Below are positions 1 through 11,255 of a stretch of DNA of 64,000 bases, one piece after another. Source of the stretch: Eumeta japonica (taxonomy: Eukaryota > Arthropoda > Insecta > Lepidoptera > Psychidae); contig BGZK01002051.1 of the NCBI GenBank assembly GCA_005406025.1, positions 19,018 through 83,017 of the forward strand, given 5' to 3'. The first letter of the stretch is position 1, and each line of letters begins with the position of its first letter. The translations under genes and the position numbers were made by a program. The notes under the pieces were generated by a model. That model was not told the DNA's origin. It was given only the letters and a program-made list of their open reading frames with translations, and ran no database searches.

Positions 1-2918
1 GGCTTGTTTGAGTTGCGCAGACGTAAACAGGATACTTTGCGTTTGCGATCGCTGATATGATATCTATGTGGTATTTACCCGACTGTTAAGAATGTTGTAT
101 TTGACAATTTATTAAATGACATATTATGCACAAACAGAATTATTACATAATATTAATAAAACGGTAAAACCTGAATTGGTAGATTTGAAGGATAAATTTA
201 TTTGACCACGTGAGGCATCATAAAGTCCGTTTCGACTCAGCGAGTGTTACACGGTATGTGTGTGGTATGTGTGCCACAGTTTTATGCGACTATAAAAAAT
301 CCAAAACCCCTTGGGGATAAATATCGAATATAACAAACGGACAAGTGGTTTCATAAATGTATGCAACACGTGTTCTCTATTCCTGTCCTATCAGATGCGA
401 GTTGCTCATCATCCCTAAAAAACGTGTAACACGTAAGCATTTTCGAAAATGATAAAAGGAATTCTGCCGCCGACATCAGATCTGATAATAACGCAGCGTT
501 ACTTTCGCGGTCTCCAATTCCAAAATGTTGAAATCAAAACAGAAACCGGTACAGGCGCCAAATAAAAAGAAACTTAATGAACAACTTATATTCACAAAAC
601 CCTACAACGTTTTTGAATTTTAGGTAGCATGCTTTGTTTACAGAAAGTATCAGCTTCGATTCTGGCTACAGACGAATCGACAAATTACTCTTTAATTTGA
701 ATCGAATCGTATCCTGCGCCACTCTGAGCGCCTCGTGCCTCGGAGTCTGCGTTAAGCCGTCTCTCCGGATGTTATCATCACGCCGATGCGCCGGCGTTAG
801 CAACCCCCGACCCGCACCGGACTACACTCAAGTCCCGAACCTTTCTTCCCGAAATGACATACGTAATAACTGATAGGAGCTCGGTGGGGTAAGGGTCTCC
901 TTGAGCCGTCGCCGGTCGCGCAGCGGCGAGCACTCGTCCGTGTCGACACGTATCCTCCGGTATTGTCCACATTTACGGACTCAGTTGCCGGTTGGACTTG
1001 TCGCCTTGTATAAGCGTCTGTAACGTGTTATCGTCTTTGAGAGGTGCGCCGGAGCAGTTCCGAAAGTCGAAACGAGTGTTTGATATTTTGGCGCATGCTC
1101 GGGCCGGGCCGTTTCCATTATCTTTGCCCAACAATTTTATTTGTTTCACAAACGGCAGATAGGACATCTCTATATTATTAAACGGGTTTGATTTATTTCG
1201 TTATAAAGACTTTTCCCCAGAAAGCCGTTTAATTCGTTTTCGAGACAGCTGCTATAACATAAAGAGTAATTATAATGCTACAGGAATACAACATTTTATA
1301 ACCCATTTAATTTTGAATAAAGCAGTATACTACCTATTGCAACATTTTCTTTATTTGAATAAATATTTCACTATCTATCAAACATGTCACAATAAAAGAT
1401 AAAGATAACAACCAGACTCTGAGATTCTTGTGACTGCAAATATATATATATATATACATTGTTTTTTGTTATCGCATTTTATGAATACGTTTTATATAAA
1501 GAAGCAATAACAATCATTTCTAAATGTGTTTCAAATCGGTGACTCGTGTCTTCGGAGTAAGTCGTGATGTAACGTTACTCATTATCTTGGACGGATGTGC
1601 GTGATGTAGTGGGGCGGTGAAATTGTAACACTGTCGAACAACGCCTGAGAGCGCCACGAGCACCTCGAAATTTTCATACGTGTTGTTTTACAAGTCATAC
1701 GTTTTAAGTGAGGGGTTAATAACGAATAATATTATTAAACTCGTAAGCGTTACGCAAGCGAGAGCGGGCAAAAGCGGGCGCGGTGCGACGCAGCAGGGGG
1801 CGCTGCGGGCAATTTCCCAAACGATACCATCTCGGCTTATTACCGCCACCGCACTCCCGGGACATATCGCGAAACGCGATCGGCCGCAAACCGAACCCGT
1901 CCTCGATGTGCCGGTAACGAGTCCTGAAAACCATATTTTTTAAGTCCCAACTTCTTTATCCTCGTCGTGCGCCGGCCGCGGAGAAAACACAGTCGCCGTT
2001 AACTTCCTTGACTTGAGTTTAGTCCACAGTCAATACCGTACGCACATGACGCAAGCTGATTTTTATTAATTTTCTCTACTGAACGAATACGGTAGTAGAC
2101 CGTTTACTTAACAATAAATAAATGCCATTCGGCTATTTTCATTTATAAAAGTATAACGTAGTGCGTAGCATGTAATCGTTTATTCATATAAATTTTCATC
2201 GCGTATTTAGATTCCCGTATTTGAAGTAATTGGTACACTGATTCCTTATTATTATATACACTTATTCCTTAGTAAATCAAAGGACACGAACTTTATTTTT
2301 ATTTTTACATAGGTATTTTAAAGCTTAAGTTACTAGAAACCTTTTAATAAGTACCGACACGACGCGGACGTAAGACAGCCAAAGCCATTTAAGCACAGAG
2401 CGGAAACTGCCATTGATTTTGTTTTTCATTTACTTCAGTATTTAATTTGTTGTAAATTTTATCGTCGTTGTCTCTCCTAGTGATGTACTAAATCCTATAT
2501 CTTTTCTAAGACAGCAGATCATTTAGCTGTCATTATTACAGAGTTCTTAATTTTGAAAAAAAAAAATGAAAAATACACGTGAGTTTGATATTTATTTGAT
2601 TTGATTTGGTTTGATTATGATAACCAAAATCGGTTCCTATTTTGCAAATTCAACTATCGTAAGTGGCAGACCTGCATGTAGATTCTTTAGCGATTCATAA
2701 TTCTAAATAGTATTGTGTCTAATAATATATTACATATAAATTATATCATTGAACTGTTCATTGTATTATTCAAAGCTAAAATTAAAAACAACAGATAGTT
2801 TAATGATACAGCGAGAAATAATGACAATGTTATATTTTTAGATCAAAGAATGAATCAAGAATGTATCAAGAATAAGAGACCCAGAAAAACACTTACAAAT
2901 TGATAGATCTTAACGGAT
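1..2918. other. Gene-free stretch with two GC-rich blocks
   Basis: No recognisable gene. Two blocks (about 715-975 and 1760-1985) are clearly richer in G+C and CpG than the AT-rich surroundings. Open frames inside them are explained by the scarcity of AT-rich stop codons and resemble no protein I know. The rest is AT-rich with short homopolymer runs. Confidence 0.6.
1441..1456. repeat. (TA)8 microsatellite
   Basis: A pure alternating TA run, visible directly. It has no associated gene or promoter context. Confidence 0.9.
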
Positions 2919-3227
2919 ATGGATGAAATGAAATTAAAATGTGACGAGAGTTCGTATGATCCAGGAGCTTGTACGCTCAAAATTTTCACTACATCGAAAT
3001 TGGGTAAGCGATATGTCCAATATTCATCAATAAAAAGTGCAAAACGAAAAGCTGCACGTTATCGTCCCTACTCAGGAATGCATCGAAAGGCGTCGAAGCG
3101 CGCTGATGGCGCCTGCGACTGCATTCACGCGCGGGACGTCGGCGCACGCAGCGCCGAGCTTCACCCGGCGGCTCGGAAAAGCTCTGGAGGCGGTCACAGG
3201 AATTATCGATATTTGAGTAATTTATAA
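2919..3227 (+). CDS. Candidate small ORF, 102 codons, unrecognised
   Basis: Opens with a true ATG in the context GGATATGG and stays open for 102 codons. The N-terminal half (MDEMKLKCDESSYDPGAC) is acidic and the C-terminal half is rich in Arg, Lys, Ala and His. The second half lies in a local GC-rich block (about 3085-3190), which alone would lengthen an open frame. A GT donor-like site (TTGG|GTAAGC) lies at about 3004. I see no signal peptide, membrane segment or known motif. It could equally be a chance frame. Confidence 0.15.
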   Translation: MDEMKLKCDESSYDPGACTLKIFTTSKLGKRYVQYSSIKSAKRKAARYRPYSGMHRKASKRADGACDCIHARDVGARSAELHPAARKSSGGGHRNYRYLSNL

Positions 3228-4233
3228 TTTATCTTCTAATATTTGTGATATAGTTAATATTATAAATCGCATATTTAAACAAATTCGTAATTAGTTGTAG
3301 AGTATAGATATATTGGAGTGTATCAACAAAGACAAATTTAAAAATTACTACTAACATATATTTTTTAATTATCTTTGAAGTGTATGATTACCTGAAACTT
3401 TTTTTTATTTTTTATGCAATATAAATATTAGGTCTTCTATAACCACGTAATATTGCAGTCGTAATTACCTCATACTTAAATATTTCTTAGTAAGTTTATG
3501 TAAGCGGTTGCTATAAACCACATGCCTGCAAATTACCAAAAAATAATTATTTGGATATTAACATTAGACATATCATAATGTATTAAATATGTACAAATAG
3601 TCTTGTAAAAATGGTTTGTTCAACATATTACATAATTACTGATTATTACTGGAAAATATACATCACGACAAGTAAAAATTAGCGGGTACTAAATCATTGT
3701 CAAAATTAATATGTAATATAATAATTCACTGACAAATTTTACAAAGCATTAAGTTTTATAAATATGACTATGTTTTCCATATAGCTATTTTTTTTAATAA
3801 AATCAAAATTGATTTTGAGAAAATTTATAAAAAATATTTGCTTCTCGGTGAAAATATGTTACATTATTTCGTATCACAATAATCATTCACACGTATAAAC
3901 AATACCGTAGAAGAAAATACAAGTAAAAACGCTCTTAAATTCATTAAGTAATTCGTGGAAAAAGAACGATCTGGAGACGAGCGCGGCGCGGGCGCCGGCG
4001 ACAATGGACTTAATAAGACGCTTCAAACTTCGTGTCGCCCTAACGAAGTTTTATCCTCGAGACGGTTGCCAAAAGAATTTCTACATGATTATAAACTTTG
4101 TTACCTTCAGGTGAATGAGCAATAAAGTTCTATTCAAAAATTAATACGTGCTTCTGCCTAGTCCTCAGCATGGTGCTTTCTCTCAACATCCATATAATTA
4201 TTATAATTTTATTGAATTTTTTATCTTCAATAG
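3228..4233. other. Gene-free AT-rich stretch
   Basis: AT-rich sequence with no recognisable gene or mobile element. A short GC-rich patch at about 3975-4010 is followed by a mixed-composition segment (4010-4090) that stands out from its surroundings but has no coding character I can name. Confidence 0.5.
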
Positions 4234-4451
4234 ACGAGTCCTCCACGCGCTTCGTTCAAACCCTAACCGCGGTCGAATATATCGTTGAGTTGTTAATTAA
4301 AACAATTTATTCTATTGAGAGCACGGCAATTAGTCCCGACCGATATCACCGCATCGGTGACATCGATCGAGAACTGCCCTTGCCCTGCAACGAGCTAGCG
4401 CAGAGAGCCCGACAAGTCCCGACTTCTCTCGATGTGAAACAACAAGAATAG
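4234..4451 (+). CDS. Candidate exon behind a pyrimidine-rich AG, unrecognised
   Basis: A T-rich stretch ending in CAATAG at 4233 resembles an intron 3' end. The frame stays open from there for about 72 codons (DESSTRFVQTLTAVEYIVELL...) to a TAG just after 4451. Base composition changes to a balanced mix at the AG. No family is recognised, and an open frame of this length is common by chance here. Confidence 0.12.
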
Positions 4452-6486
4452 TGGACTGCATTCTTCTTCAGCGGGATGCAAAAACCCAACACGTGATGGG
4501 AAATACGTGACAAGGAAAATGAATACACTAAAATCATACTGTACTTCGCGCACAAATCCTTAGCGGATAACTCTTATGGTGTATGGTCGGCTTTAGAAGG
4601 TATTTCGAATTTGGTACAAACGTTATACAAATTATTCCGACGCTAACCTGAGACATGCAGTAACATGCAGCATGCGACCCACAGCTGATCATGAATTTGC
4701 TCTTCTATTACGAATCCTAATTAACGAATCAAATATTGATTCTAGAGGATTGACAGATATTGAACCCCTAAGCGAGCGTTAATTTTTCGTTAAGTTAATC
4801 GCCAATTAACGAAAAACAATTTGTACGTATCTTTTCGTGCCAAATGAGTCCATCTTCAGGAATAGCAGACAGTCACATCTGCCAAATATCTTTATGTTTA
4901 CAAAGGTCAAGTATGTTAATACTATCGACAAATAAGATCCCAACCACCTCGCGTGACGTAAATCAATGAAAAGAGTAGTACGTCTAAGGGTGACGGAAGC
5001 CTTCCTCTCATCGAGTCGTAAACGTCCGCAGAGTAACACAATACAACGCACATCACACAGCGACAATAAAATATACCGACGGAAAAATATCGAAACACGA
5101 ATGTAAGCGGAAAGTTTCTTTTAATGATATCGAATAAAGTTGATAACATCCGTTACTGGCGATGAGACTTATGCTGCTAAGCGTTGAACCGGAGTGCAGA
5201 AGAACAACTGATCCATGGAAAACGATAATTAAGATTTTGAACCACTTCTAAGTACTGCATAACTTTCGATTTTATAGAAGCTATAAAATAGTATTTGCTT
5301 TTGATTATAAATTAATGGTTTTATTATAGTATTACTCTGGTTTCATAACCGATACGTATGATTCCAAGTCGTTCAAATTGGTTATTGTTATAAATAAATT
5401 TTGAGTAGTAGATGTATATTACTTATTTTTTAATAAATTACGAAAGAATGACAAAAATTCTTATACAAACTAAATAAGTACGAAAAAGTTTCCCTTCAGA
5501 AGCAGAAAACTCTACCCGCATAAAATAATACGACCACTTAAGTTAAAAAAACAATAGGGATGCTTACCAGAATTTCTTTTTTATTCTTAAGAGTTGACTC
5601 TCACAATATAGTTTTAACAAGTTCACAACTTTTAATTATATCTGCGATGTTCATTATATAAAAAATAATGTGCTTGCTATGTACAAGTATCATGCGACAT
5701 CATTATATTATTTTAGTGATTTTAACGAGACGTGTAAGACCGTCATTCGGATAAACGTAATAGATGTAATGACCTTTGAAACTGATTCTTCGGCCTACAA
5801 AAAAAATACTACAATACATTTCGAGTTCATAGAAACGCAATTTAATTCTTTCTTTTTGAAGAGCTTATGCCGTTGGAAATAGTAATAAAAAAACAGTCTT
5901 TTGTTTTGGATGTCTTTAGTTCGACTAACGCGTTTTTCTATAAGTATTTTAAAAAAAGTAAATAAAAAAATCACTTTAAGGAAGACGAGTTTCGGTTCAA
6001 ACAAATGTCATGGATAAATGTCTTGTTTAGAGGCACGCTTGACCATTTGTAAAAAAATGGAAAAAGAACGTACACAGTATATGTTATGCTATAAAAAATT
6101 GGCCCTGATTCGGCTGTCCGAAAATACTGAATTTGAGATTTTATTATCAATTTATATGCATTCCAATACACGTATTGTGTTATCATGTTTGGTCCACATC
6201 TTGATATAGGAACAATTTATGGTTAATATCATGAGTTGTATTATCGGATATGACTATGACTGACCTCATGAATTGAATTAGGTGTGATGCTTGTGCACTT
6301 TGATTTGAATGGTTAGGTGAAGTATCTCTGATTTAATTGGTTAGAGACGAGTTGATGATATATTTATTTATACTTAATTAAATGATATATGAGTTAGCGC
6401 TTTATTTGACTGTTTAGGTTTAATGGTTAATTTATTGATATTCATTGGTAGGTGATTCGATTTTATTTGATTATTTTATTAAAATT
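4452..6486. other. Gene-free AT-rich stretch
   Basis: No gene or mobile-element protein seen. A short inverted repeat with 11-base arms (TTTTTCGTTAA at 4783-4793 and its complement at 4806-4816) is present. The remainder is AT-rich with runs of A or T. Confidence 0.5.
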
Positions 6487-6521
6487 GATTATTACAATTC
6501 ATTACGTGAATTGTAATAATC
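6487..6521. repeat. Perfect hairpin, 15-bp arms, 5-base loop
   Basis: GATTATTACAATTCA at 6487-6501 is exactly complementary to 6507-6521, with loop TTACG. The arms are of mixed sequence. No target-site duplication or transposon terminus is seen. It belongs to a set of similar hairpins across the window. Confidence 0.9.
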
Positions 6522-7130
6522 TGCATATTTATTTTATAAGTCTCGTGTATAATAATCTAACAACAAATGGCAATGTGCACACTTTTTGCGTCAGTGTCTC
6601 GAGGAAAAAAAAGCGGAATTTGTTTTTACGAAAACAATTGAAGGGAAGACTATACGCTCGCGGCCGGGCGATGGTAGGATGCGTTGACGCTGAGCCGGAC
6701 GTGCGGGGTAGGACAGTCGGTTTTGAAACACGCAAAAGGCGAGTCAATTTTTGAAGCACGAAAGACTAAGTGAGGCCCCAACCCTGAGGCCGCGATCGCC
6801 GCTGACCCCGGCGCGCCCGCGGGTGAAACAAGACGAGCGAGCTGCTAGGTTAAGGTCTTTCTGCAATATAGCGAAGAAGTCACGGACGGTGGCCACCAGT
6901 AAATAAATACTATTTTAATACATAGTTAGTATTTTATTGTTATCTTTCGCGTGTGCAGATTCCCTAATAAATATTTATCTTGAATAATGAAGGCTATCAG
7001 TTCGTTCGCCTGAATGAGCACTAGCTCCCGGGAGCTGTCCCTAATTTTAAGATAAAGTTTATTAATCCAGATATTAAATTTTCCCTTTTGCATTTATCTA
7101 TCTCGATGATGTAATATTTAAAAGTCTCGA
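6522..7130. other. Gene-free stretch with GC-rich block 6655-6850
   Basis: The block contains several CpG-dense runs and ends in sequence with no recognisable coding or promoter motif. The open frame crossing it (6452-6754) starts in very AT-rich sequence and resembles nothing known. Confidence 0.5.
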
Positions 7131-7260
7131 AGGTATATGAACAGGTCTGATACGCATCAGAACTGTTCGTCAAGGGGTACATGGATCCCTAAACGGGGCT
7201 CTATCTGCAAGGAAATCAGGTTAAATTCCTGGCTCCATTGCAAATTGAATTCATATACCT
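7131..7260. other. 130-base segment closed by an 11-bp inverted repeat, possibly a structured RNA relic
   Basis: AGGTATATGAA at 7131-7141 pairs exactly with 7250-7260. Inside are a 6-bp stem (TCTGAT/ATCAGA, tetraloop ACGC), a short AGGG/CCCT pairing and a CAGG/CCTG stem with loop TTAAATT. The whole could fold as a multi-arm structure. The GGAAATCAGGTTAAATTCC part recalls, from memory, a conserved hairpin of insect 28S rRNA, and also a degenerate tRNA-type B box as in SINEs. The identity is unresolved. Confidence 0.35.
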
Positions 7261-8487
7261 AGAGATGGTTCTCGTACACAAAAATCAAACATTGTAATAA
7301 AGTCACGTAATAAATAATTTGCCGAAATAAATACGGTTTAAATATAGGACATCTTGCACAACACGATAAAGATAGCTAGTATATTTTAGGTGCTTAAATA
7401 CAGTATTTTACTGCTTACATTTAATTTTATTTCCTTTTTTTAATTTAACTTTATTATATATTATTTTATTGCAATGTGTATTGTGTAAAATGTATTATTT
7501 GCCAATCACATTTTAATTTTACGGTGTAATTTAATTGAAGTTTATTTATTTGATGTTTATTTAATTAGCCTTTTAATACGTTTATGAACGAATCAGAGTG
7601 TTCTAGCACATTTAGCAAATTCGATCGTAGAGTTGATTATATTTTATTAAAATAGAAATTTTAATTGATATTTGTCTCATTTGAGACCTGGCTTAATACC
7701 AACCGAGACTTAGATGATCTAATGTTTTATTTGACTATGATATAGATAGTCTCACAAAGCTTTTATGTTGATAGTCCTAGTGCTAAAGATGGTTATTTTG
7801 AGGTTGCGACGCTTGAGAAACATCGAATACACGACTTTATTTTATACAGACATTTCCAATGTGTCTAAAACTTTAGAAAAGTTAGAAAATTAACTATTTT
7901 TTTTCTATATAATTTATATTGAGTACATAAATTTTAATTGTTAGTATCTTACGGATTGGAAAGCTCCATAGTGCTAAAAAACGCAATTGACATGGCCGCG
8001 TAAGGATGTGTTGCCGAACCCCAAAATTCAATAAAAAGCTAGACTGTGTCGCTCTAACGGTCCAAACCTAATGGTCTTGGTATGGCAAGCTGATGTTGGT
8101 ACACCATATCGAACGAGTGGGTAACACCCTGACGCTGTAAGTGCGGGAAGAGAGTACGGACATTAATATCGACAGAAAAAATAAATAAATCTATTTTATA
8201 AAAGTACTACATGCGTAGCCTCTACGTACAGTCAAGGTTCATAACAAATACAGCATGGAATACAAAAACCTAGACAACAAAACGTAATTTGTACCAGTTT
8301 AAGGTTACGAAATAAAAATAGGAAATATTCAATAGCAAAATGTTTAACGAGGCTTTTCCATATCAAAACTATCTTTTATTAGCGAACGACAAGTCCAAGC
8401 TCAGAAAGAATGATTCGGCAGCGGTCGTGCAGCGGCGGATTTAATCAAACAGCGAAGAAATTTTTGCTGCTGCAGTAGCGAATTTAT
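7261..8487. other. Gene-free stretch
   Basis: AT-rich. I see no gene, repeat array or transposon protein. The segment 7975-8165 is less AT-rich but has no recognisable coding content. Confidence 0.5.
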
Positions 8488-8731
8488 AAAAACACACGCA
8501 CGCACGCACGTCCATACAGACATACACAGAGAAACAGACAGAGAAAGAGACAGACAGGCACACACACGCACACACACGCACACACAAGCACATAAACACA
8601 GAGAGAGAGAGAGACACACACACACAGACAGATATACAGAGACAGTGACAGAGACAGTGCGTGTGTGTGTTTGCATGAGCGTGTGTGTGTTTGCATGTGC
8701 GTGTGTGTGTTTGCGTGTGCGTATGTGAAGG
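8488..8731. repeat. Compound CA / GA / GTGTGTTTGC microsatellite
   Basis: Starts with CACGCACG units, passes through CACA and GAGA runs, then shows three copies of a GCGTGTGTGTGTTTGCATG-like unit on the right. Minus-strand open frames over it (Cys/Val/Ser-rich, up to 105 codons) are products of the repeat and not genes. Confidence 0.95.
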
Positions 8732-8813
8732 CAGTTTTACGTCAAGAAAAATGAGCAAGAAACTTAAGAGTAGCTTTTTTCTAATTTCATTATGAAGACA
8801 AATAGTTTAATTT

Positions 8814-9089
8814 AGAAAACAAAAATCTCGTATGTTTTTTCGAAAATTGTACAATATCCTTTTTTACTTAATGAGTGTTTAATAATACTCTTAAATTATA
8901 TAAGGAGAAAACAAAAATTTCGTATGCGTTTTCGAAAATTGTACAATATCCTTTTTTACTTAATGAGTGTTTAATAATACTCTTAAATTATATAAGGAGA
9001 AAACAAAAATTTCGTATGCGTTTTCGAAAATTGTACAATATCCTTTTTTACTTAATGAGTGTTTAATAATGCTCTTAAATTATATAAGG
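8814..9089. repeat. Tandem repeat, three copies of a 92-bp unit
   Basis: Units begin with AGAAAACAAAAAT at 8814, 8906 and 8998, giving an exact period of 92. Copies 2 and 3 are almost identical. Copy 1 differs at a few sites (for example CTCGTATGTTTTTTCG versus TTCGTATGCGTTTTCG). The near identity points to recent expansion. The unit has no coding potential across copies because 92 is not a multiple of three. Confidence 0.95.
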
Positions 9090-9460
9090 GTAAAGCTTGT
9101 GTATCCACAGAGACCTTATTGAATATGCATACTCAGTGCCCCGTTAACAAATTTGAGACTGAATAGTCGAATAAAATGTAAACACAGTTTATTTATATCG
9201 ATCACTATTTGTTTTAAACGTTTTCATTTTTTTTACACGTAATAACTCTTCATATGTAAATTTATATTCAAAATTTATTGATAAAAAATCGCATAAGCAC
9301 TCTTTTTGCAACTCAAGCCATGATACCCAAACTGATAGAAATCTGTGGCACAATCAGCGCACATGAGAGGAACTCATACTGAGAGATGATGTTGGAATAG
9401 TGTGAAGCCAGGCAGAAGACATTCTTTTGTACATGTGTGTAAAAATATACTGTTAATTTT
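9090..9460. other. Gene-free stretch
   Basis: AT-rich sequence between the tandem array and the MITE. Nothing recognisable. Confidence 0.5.
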
Positions 9461-9892
9461 TTTTTGAAGTGAAACTTCTAATGCGAATTTCAACAAGGTT
9501 GCGTTAACATTTAACGCTACCATGGAGGGGCTATGAAAGCACTGTTACGTTAATTGTTCAACGCTCCTGGGGAGAGGGAATAGAAAGAGACAGAGCGAGA
9601 GTGAATGCGTGGCACTCGAACGCATGCGCGTAGTATACCTATTACAGGCCAGCGCGAGCGTTAGCAACGAGTAGCGTCCAATATTCCAACGCAAGAGGGA
9701 GAGAGAAAGAAAATTACACAAAGGAAGAAAGTAGGAGAGAGAAAGAGAACGAGTCGGTAGATTTCGTCTCGCAATTGTTTTTCACAATTGTAACGTGTGA
9801 CGAAAAACGTAATTTCTACCCCTTTCTATTTTCATTTCCACATTGCGAAGTTTCACTTCTTCTGCGCGGAGGGAGTCCACGCACTATTTTTT
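9461..9892. mobile_element. MITE-like inverted-repeat element, copy 1
   Basis: The core is bounded by GAAGTGAAACTTC at 9466-9478 and its exact inverse complement at 9847-9859 (394 bp). It has no coding capacity. The interior has a purine-rich stretch (GAGAGAGAAAG...) and a small internal stem (CAATTGTTTTTCACAATTG). A second copy in the opposite orientation lies at 56705-57136 with the same 394-bp core. Similarity between copies continues about 33 bp beyond one terminus (to 9892), so the true element may be about 430 bp. It is a non-autonomous DNA element; the family of the mobilising transposase is not evident. Confidence 0.85.
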
Positions 9893-11120
9893 ATTGACTC
9901 GTGGCAGGCAGTCTTTGTAGCTAAGCCTTTTAGTACGGTATGGTCGAGGGGAGTATTGCTGATTAATATCCTAGCCCTATTTATGGTCTCCGAGTCATTG
10001 CTCGTCATTGGATCGATGATAGAGCAAGCAAGATTGCGGATAACCTAGATTAGGGGATACACTCGAGTGGGCCGGGCCTCGAAGATTCAGTTTTCCGTGT
10101 CGTGCAAATAAGTATAGTGCTTGTTGCTAGACGTCGTCGTTAAGGTCGATGCTTAATTTCTTTTTGTAATGATTTTAAATTAAGGACGAATGACTTAAAA
10201 TGACATAATGCCAGCTGACCCGCAACAACTTCATGTAAATAAGTACCATGATCGGAAAAAGTCAAGCGAGCCTCTAAGACTTCGCATCCGTTACCGAGGT
10301 TAGCTTAATGAGAATACTTAAATTTTCTTATTGAAGGAGAACGCAATTTGATAGAATTTCGTCATAAATATTTCAGAGAAAGTTTTTTCATGAACTTTTA
10401 AAAAGAATACCGTGGCACAAACATCAGACAGACAAGGCCCCGTACACAAAAACACACTAGACACCCACGAGATTTATGTGTTTTTCTCCAAGTTCATTCC
10501 GCAAGCGCGGGGCACGCGTTTATTAGGGCGGGAGGCCGCCGCGGCCGTTACTCTCCGCCGGCCGCCCCGCGCGCCGGCCCGGACGACCACTGTGCAGTAT
10601 TTCATAAGCTAGTTCGACTGCTAGAAGGCAATTTGAGGAAATATCGCGTGCTAACGAGAAATTACGTCGACTGCAACTAAGCATATTGTCTCTGCTTTTA
10701 TGTATTTGTATTTTTCGAAGTGAAACATTCTTAGGCACATAAGAGTGATTTAGTGCTATGATGTCACAGTGAAACGTTCGTGTGACACAGTCGGGTCTGC
10801 TCGTCTCTCTTCGGCTCGGCCCAGCGGACCCACGCGTTCCACGCGTTTACACAGCTGATTGCAATTGATCGCGACTATTTTATATACACGCGGTTATTAT
10901 TCATTGTAAAAATGAAGAATATATGTAAAATACATACAATAAATGAACATAGTAGCGAAACTGTCGAATATATGAATGGTTTCTAATAGTTAAGTGAACA
11001 CGGGTCATCACAAGTCAACGGTAAACTGATAATTAAACTGAGACTAAACCTTATTGCAATTTTTTATGCAATATATATTTTTTTTAATCAGTGACAATGC
11101 CTATAACCATTTTGTTGCAG
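9893..11120. other. Gene-free stretch with GC-rich block and a TATA-like site
   Basis: GC-rich block at about 10495-10590. A second CpG-rich run (10790-10850) is followed by TTTTATATACACGCGG near 10878, which would pass as a TATA box. I see no start codon plus coding frame behind it. GAAGTGAAAC at 10718 resembles part of the MITE terminus but is not repeated nearby. Confidence 0.4.
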
Positions 11121-11255
11121 CTGACAATGGATTTTCCTTTAAATGGTGGCATTAATTCATCTCAAATAGAGAATAACGACGTGTTATGTGCGTGTGACAG
11201 AGGCGGAGTGTACGAGAGATCATCGTGTTGAAAACCATCAACTAACATTGTCCCG
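11121..11255 (+). CDS. Candidate exon with 34-codon ORF in a good start context
   Basis: TTTTGTTGCAG ending at 11120 is a good intron 3' end. ACAATGG follows at once (ATG at 11127, A at -3, G at +4), and the frame runs 34 codons to TGA at 11229-11231. The peptide starts MDFPLNGGINSSQIENNDVL and ends with a Cys-containing tail (CACDRGG...SSC). A possible donor CCCG|GTTAGT follows at 11255/11256. The frame is also open from the AG itself, so this could be a short last coding exon or a micropeptide exon. No homologue is recognised. Confidence 0.25.

Noticed and set aside
7207..7235. Possible tRNA gene from a T-arm-like CAGGTTAAATTCCTG
   Set aside because: No acceptor stem, D-arm or anticodon arm at tRNA spacing. 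Kept only as part of the unclassified folded segment.
8401..8758. Minus-strand frames up to 105 codons rich in Cys, Val and Ser
   Set aside because: They translate the CA/GA microsatellite. Composition and periodicity come from the repeat.
10870..10895. TATA box with downstream gene
   Set aside because: TTTTATATA after a CpG-rich run looks promoter-like, but no initiator, start codon with coding frame or donor site follows within a plausible distance.
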